Source: Rickettsia typhi (lineage in GTDB: Bacteria > Pseudomonadota > Alphaproteobacteria > Rickettsiales > Rickettsiaceae). From it: a stretch of DNA of 8,445 bases. Below are positions 6,862-8,445 of the stretch, one piece after another. The first letter of the stretch is position 1. The number at the start of each line of letters is the position of its first letter. Position numbers and translations under genes: made by a program. The DNA is taken from assembly GCA_945883665.1 (NCBI GenBank), contig CAMCXV010000043.1, forward strand, positions 1 to 8,445, read 5' to 3'. The notes below the pieces were generated by a model that saw nothing but the letters and a program-made list of their open reading frames with translations, was not told the DNA's origin and did no database searches.

Positions 6862-7157
6862 TGTTCAACCAGCTTATAACTCAGGCAATCAAAGAACGCC
6901 GCAAACTACATTTCACCTATAAAAGCAAAGGTCGCATAGTCGATCCGCATGTATTTGGCATCAACACTAAGGATAATGAGGTCGTGCTATGCTGGCAAAC
7001 TGGTGGGCAATCCTCTAAGAACGATTTGCCCAATTGGCGTATGTTTAAAACGCATAAGATTCAAGGCTTACACATAGGCGATGAGCATTTCATCCCTCAG
7101 CGAGAACGGCATGACACATTTGAGTCCGATATACGGATTACGTATGCAGCAGTATGA
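6861..7157 (+). CDS. stand-alone WYL-domain protein
   Basis: A 98-residue protein that appears to be a single WYL-like domain without the DNA-binding helix-turn-helix found in full WYL regulators. Features (numbered from ATG 6861) are the opening helix with RR at 13-14 and LHFTY (16-20), RIVDPHVFGI (25-34) as the first strands, VVLCWQTGG (41-49), NWRMFK (57-62) in place of the name-giving WYL strand, and a closing HFIPQRERH (76-84). WYL domains are ligand-sensing SH3-like beta folds that often control stress or phage-defence genes. The role of the stand-alone short form is not established, to my knowledge. G+C is about 42-47% in sampled lines, far above the 25-28% just upstream, which suggests a different origin. 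It is convergent with the helicase remnant, and its start overlaps the 25-codon frame by one base. Confidence 0.75.
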   Translation: MFNQLITQAIKERRKLHFTYKSKGRIVDPHVFGINTKDNEVVLCWQTGGQSSKNDLPNWRMFKTHKIQGLHIGDEHFIPQRERHDTFESDIRITYAAV

Positions 7158-7264
7158 CATTCGCCCGTTGTCCGTTATTAAATGAATCATTGTAATTTGT
7201 GTAAAATATTCCTTTCCCTAAATTTTAGGCGACATAATCTGAAAATACTATAAGCTGAGTCATC
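7158..7264. other. convergent spacer with a short palindrome
   Basis: This 107-base spacer lies between the ends of the WYL gene and the helicase remnant. CCTAAA-T-TTTAGG (7217-7229) is a perfect inverted repeat with one central base. As RNA it would give a five-pair hairpin with no T-run on either strand, so it is not a convincing terminator. No gene is seen. Confidence 0.3.
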
Positions 7265-8305
7265 TTAATTGCCTACGCTAACGTTTATTGGGCAACTGTT
7301 AACTAACCGACAAAATAAATTAACCGCCTCAAGTTGCTCGATGTTACTAGCTGCTGTTTCCAGTAAAGAAGGACTATAAACAACTATCGCCATACATTGA
7401 GCTCGCGAAACGGCAACATTAATACGATTTTTATCAAATAAGAATTTCATTCCCCGCGCAGACTCATTAGAATTACTGGCACACATACTTAAAAAAATAA
7501 TAGGAGCTTCCTGCCCTTGAAACTTATCAACGCTCCCTACTTTAGCTTGCTCACCCAATACCGATTTCAATTTATTTACCTGATGATTATAAGGTGCAAC
7601 AAATAGCATATCGCTCCAATCAATTAAACGATCTACCCCGTTCTTTGCGGTAAAAACACGTCCGATTAATTCATGCGCTAGTAACACTATTTTCTTAACT
7701 TCCTCTTCGCTTGCCTGTGTATTTCCCTCATGAGAAACCAGCACGGGGATAATACCCGCTTCTTTGTTTAAAATTCCTTGATATCCATCAGGCACTTTTA
7801 TACATTGACGATCATTGTCTAGGTCTGATTCAAGTTTCCCTTCATAAATTGCATCACTGATAAATCGATTAACGGCAGAATGCATACGGTAGGTTGTTCC
7901 AAGAAAAATACCCATTGATTCAGCTATGGTAGGCGTTTTATGTAATAAATAATCTAATATTGACAACCCGCTATCTTCTGGATGACTTCCCTGCGACGGT
8001 TGCCCTAATTGCATTTGATCACCCATCAAAATAATATTTTTAGTAGAGCGACTCATGGCAATTAAATTAGCAACGCTTACTTGCCCAGCTTCATCAATAA
8101 AAAGATAATCAAACGCATTCTCTAGATCGCTTCGGGCAAACCCCCAAGCTGTTGTACCGATTACGCAGCTTGGCTGCAAATGAGTGGCTATATCTTCATT
8201 TTTATAAATATCGACACCAAGTTCGATTAATGTTTCGTCTGTATCTTTTGTACAAGCAAAATAGCCCGTGATCCCCTCTTCTTTGCAATATTTGACCGAA
8301 CTCAT
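7265..8305 (-). pseudogene. superfamily 1 helicase, C-terminal fragment lacking Walker A
   Basis: The 346-codon frame encodes the back part of an SF1 (UPF1/Dna2-like) DNA or RNA helicase. Motif II is LFIDEAGQ (68-75), motif III GDQMQLGQ (95-102), motif IV TYRMH (138-142), motif V VGSVDKFQGQE (256-266) and motif VI NRINVAVSRAQ (293-303). The Walker A loop (motif I) and everything before it are missing, so ATP binding as an independent enzyme is not expected. From memory, the closest full-length relatives are roughly 1,100-residue proteins that join a TM0106-type RecB-like nuclease to this helicase; here the nuclease and the first helicase part are absent. The ATG at 8305 falls within what should be continuous domain sequence and has no ribosome site; the frame runs back only to a stop at 8396-8398. 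The retained 346 codons have no stop, so the damage may be recent, or an assembly or sequencing frameshift upstream could be to blame. G+C is about 35-40% in sampled lines. Confidence 0.8.
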
Positions 8306-8445
8306 TGCGAGTTTATGATTTAAAAATAGTCTGAAGTTTTCTTGTCTTCTGTAAAATTGATGACTTTTGTTTTTACATTGAAGATTTCGTGAATTTTATC
8401 GCTAAATTGCGCGATTTATTGCAATTTGAGCAGCACTCTTCCCTT
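8306..8445 (-). other. frame-broken sequence upstream of the helicase fragment
   Basis: On the minus strand all three frames are interrupted. One reads GKSAAQIAINRAI from the window edge and then stops (8402-8404). Another reads a natural-looking 31 codons (IAQFSDKIHEIF onward, ending SDYF) to a stop at 8320-8322. The helicase frame itself is open from 8395. The first two could be joined by a single +1 shift near 8407, as if a decayed coding region, perhaps of a different gene, abuts the helicase remnant. The product is not recognisable. Confidence 0.35.

Noticed and set aside
7217..7229. Palindrome CCTAAATTTTAGG as a bidirectional terminator
   Set aside because: Short stem rich in A-T pairs and no T-run on either side.

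Overview
The window (8,445 bases, AT-rich) looks like chromosomal DNA of an intracellular alphaproteobacterium, most likely Rickettsiaceae. The best pointer is the type 2 isopentenyl-diphosphate isomerase at 3390-4415, which closely resembles, from memory, the enzyme that Rickettsia keeps although it lacks both routes to isopentenyl diphosphate. The Y-family polymerase is also of a type I associate with alphaproteobacteria. No database search was possible, so the taxonomic call is an inference.

Left part (1-4415): housekeeping and repair genes. A Y-family DNA polymerase (minus strand, 172-1425) is divergent from a plus-strand run: 3-methyladenine glycosylase Tag (1521-2114), a YgjP-type zinc metallopeptidase (2142-2864), a small SemiSWEET/PQ-loop membrane protein (2879-3193), then, after a 196-base spacer with inverted repeats, the isomerase Fni. 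Tag has a clear promoter whose position rules out the longest reading frame's start. The polymerase and Tag both serve DNA damage responses. Fni would balance scavenged isopentenyl and dimethylallyl diphosphate.

Middle (4542-6754): a two-gene unit that I cannot assign to a named family. It has its own good promoter and encodes a 93-residue helical protein and, 26 bases later, a 613-residue soluble protein with an N-terminal coiled coil, a conserved-looking core and a low-complexity tail. Its base composition is visibly lower in G+C (17-35% in sampled lines) than the genes on either side. This is the best candidate for something undescribed, possibly a host-interaction or accessory module.

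Right part (6784-8445): a 25-codon reading frame overlaps the start of a stand-alone WYL-domain protein (6861-7157; about 42-47% G+C in sampled lines). Convergent to it is the C-terminal part of a superfamily 1 helicase (minus strand, 7265-8305). This retains motifs II to VI but has no Walker A, and the DNA upstream is broken in all three frames, so it is probably a decayed gene. The composition step and the gene remnant suggest this end was rearranged or acquired. No tRNA, rRNA, CRISPR array or intact insertion sequence was seen.
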